Shown one piece after another: positions 59,658-60,608 of a DNA stretch of 60,608 bases. Every line of letters begins with the position of its first letter. Position 1 is the first letter of the stretch. The stretch comes from Deltaproteobacteria bacterium (GTDB taxonomy: Bacteria; Lernaellota; Lernaellaia; JACKCT01), in the NCBI GenBank assembly GCA_020845895.1, contig JADLEX010000158.1, forward strand, positions 1 through 60,608. The letters run 5' to 3'. Position numbers and translations under genes: made by a program. Under the pieces are notes generated by a model that ran no database searches, was not told the origin of the DNA, and saw only the letters and a program-made list of their open reading frames with translations.

Positions 59658-60608
59658 TTGCAGGTCCGTTGCCTCTTTCGAATTTCGTTGTGCCTTCTCG
59701 CGCTCGCCTCCTCGGCCCGTGCCGCCGACGACGCCGCGCAGCCCGACATCGTGAGTTGGGCCGAGGTCCGCGCACTCGCCGAGGACGATCCCGGATCGCA
59801 CCTCGCGCGAAGTCGTATCGATCTGGCGGCGTCGGAACGGGCCGAGGCGCGTCGCTATCCGAACCCCGAGGTGTCGGTCCGATACGGACGCGGCGAACCC
59901 GCCGACGAGTCGGAAGACGACGGCGCGGTCTGGGCCGTGGACGCTGAGATCCCGATCGAATGGATCGGAACGCGGCATCACCGGTCGAAAGCCGCCCGGC
60001 TGGGCGCGAATGCCGCCGAGTTCGAGTCGCGCGCCGATCGCCTCGTCGTCCTCCACGAGTTGCGCGCACTCTACGTCGGCGCGGCGCACGATCAGGCGTT
60101 ATTGGACGAATTGCGCGAGGGGCTTCGCCACCACGAGGCGGCGCGCGACGCGGTCCGCCTGCGCGTCGAAAAGGGCGAGGCGCGCCCGGTCGAGCTCGAA
60201 CGCATGGAGGCGAGTCTCGCCGAGGCGCGGGCCGAACTGCGGATCGCCGAGGCCGATGCGGCCGGACGCCGGGCGGCGCTCGCATCGCGGATGGGGCGGG
60301 ATCCCGCGCGCGAGTTTCGCGTCGCGTACGATCTGCGCGAGCGGCCCCAGGTTCCGCCGCTTGATACAATCCGGGCGAAGGTCCAAGCCGAGAACCCCGC
60401 GGTTCGCGCGGCGGCACTGCGTTCGGAGCAGTCGGACGCGCTGGTCGCGGTCGAGCGGAACGGAGCGTTTCCCGAACTGGAAATCGGCGGATTCTACGAC
60501 GCGGACCTCGATGCGCGCTCCTACGGCGGTCTCGTCACCGTGGAACTTCCCTTGTGGAACTGGAACCGCGCCCCCGTGCGCCGCGCGCGGGCCGAGCGCG
60601 AATCCGCC
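59658..60608 (+). CDS. TolC-family outer-membrane efflux protein (partial, cut by window end)
   Basis: At least 317 residues, no stop within the window. The frame starts with tandem TTGs. GCGGAGGT (59643-59650) is spaced best for the TTG at 59658, and the first residues (QVRCLFRISLCLLALASSARA) form a signal peptide. Then come VSWAEVRALAEDDPG, ARRYPNPEVSVRYGRGEP and heptad-rich helices (LHELRALYVGAAHD and ELERMEASLAEARAELRIAEADA). These match the coiled alpha-barrel repeats of CzcC/CusC-type channels. Helical repeats continue with FPELEIGGFYDADLDARSYGGLVTVELPLWNWNRA. It is probably the first structural gene of a CusCBA- or CzcCBA-like metal efflux operon continuing beyond the edge. Confidence 0.8.
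   Translation, partial: MQVRCLFRISLCLLALASSARAADDAAQPDIVSWAEVRALAEDDPGSHLARSRIDLAASERAEARRYPNPEVSVRYGRGEPADESEDDGAVWAVDAEIPIEWIGTRHHRSKAARLGANAAEFESRADRLVVLHELRALYVGAAHDQALLDELREGLRHHEAARDAVRLRVEKGEARPVELERMEASLAEARAELRIAEADAAGRRAALASRMGRDPAREFRVAYDLRERPQVPPLDTIRAKVQAENPAVRAAALRSEQSDALVAVERNGAFPELEIGGFYDADLDARSYGGLVTVELPLWNWNRAPVRRARAERESA

Noticed and set aside
1-60608. tRNA or rRNA genes
   Set aside because: No intergenic T-loop GGTTCGAxTCC arrangement and no rRNA-like segments. The matches that occur lie inside coding regions.

Overview
The window is GC-rich bacterial chromosome, densely coded on both strands, and no rRNA, tRNA or CRISPR was seen. A Gram-negative source is indicated by lipobox-type lipoproteins, an RND efflux pump and a TolC-like outer-membrane gene. 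A PknK-like kinase with ATPase and TPR domains, and several exported proteins carrying very Asp-rich linkers, suggest a myxobacterial or deltaproteobacterial-grade lineage. That placement is an inference. No marker gene fixes the phylum.

Layout. 0.2-2.7 kb: a secreted glycosidase-like protein and an Asp-rich lipoprotein. 2.7-7.6 kb, minus strand: a tight operon of a CpsB-type PHP phosphatase, a GspE/PilB ATPase, a GlmU-like protein and ArgF. 7.7-10.3 kb: a stand-alone XylR_N/V4R sensor and two tandem Asp-rich secreted paralogues, each with its own promoter and terminator. 10.3-16.5 kb: nadB, an FGE-domain lipoprotein, a DUF4010 membrane protein, an unknown lipoprotein and a double PilZ protein. 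16.5-21.2 kb: a methylmalonyl-CoA mutase large subunit, a membrane protein and a KtrAB potassium uptake pair. 21.2-31.5 kb: a repeat lipoprotein, a MOSC protein, a giant PknK-like regulator and a GAF/PAS sensor without an output domain. 31.5-34.3 kb: a glycosyltransferase-methyltransferase fusion and a GT-C-like membrane protein, separated by a structured palindromic element.

34.6-45.1 kb: the centrepiece is a 2063-residue protein with four radical-SAM modules. Three are preceded by B12-binding-like domains and the fourth is followed by a SPASM-like Cys-rich tail. An RND efflux pair lies downstream. 46.4-51.3 kb: a penicillin-acylase-family enzyme, then a second radical-SAM/SPASM protein translationally coupled to a Wzt-like ABC ATPase.

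45.2-58.2 kb also holds scattered defence and mobile-type genes: a YhcG-type nuclease, HicAB, a Septu-like ATPase/HNH pair and a Phd/ParE pair, mixed with housekeeping-type genes (MATE, hemD). The right edge begins a probable metal-efflux operon: a Cys/His-rich exported protein and a TolC-like protein cut by the window end.

Several genes are preceded by sigma70-like sites of the form TTGAnn-17 bp-TAGnnT, which may be the local housekeeping promoter style.
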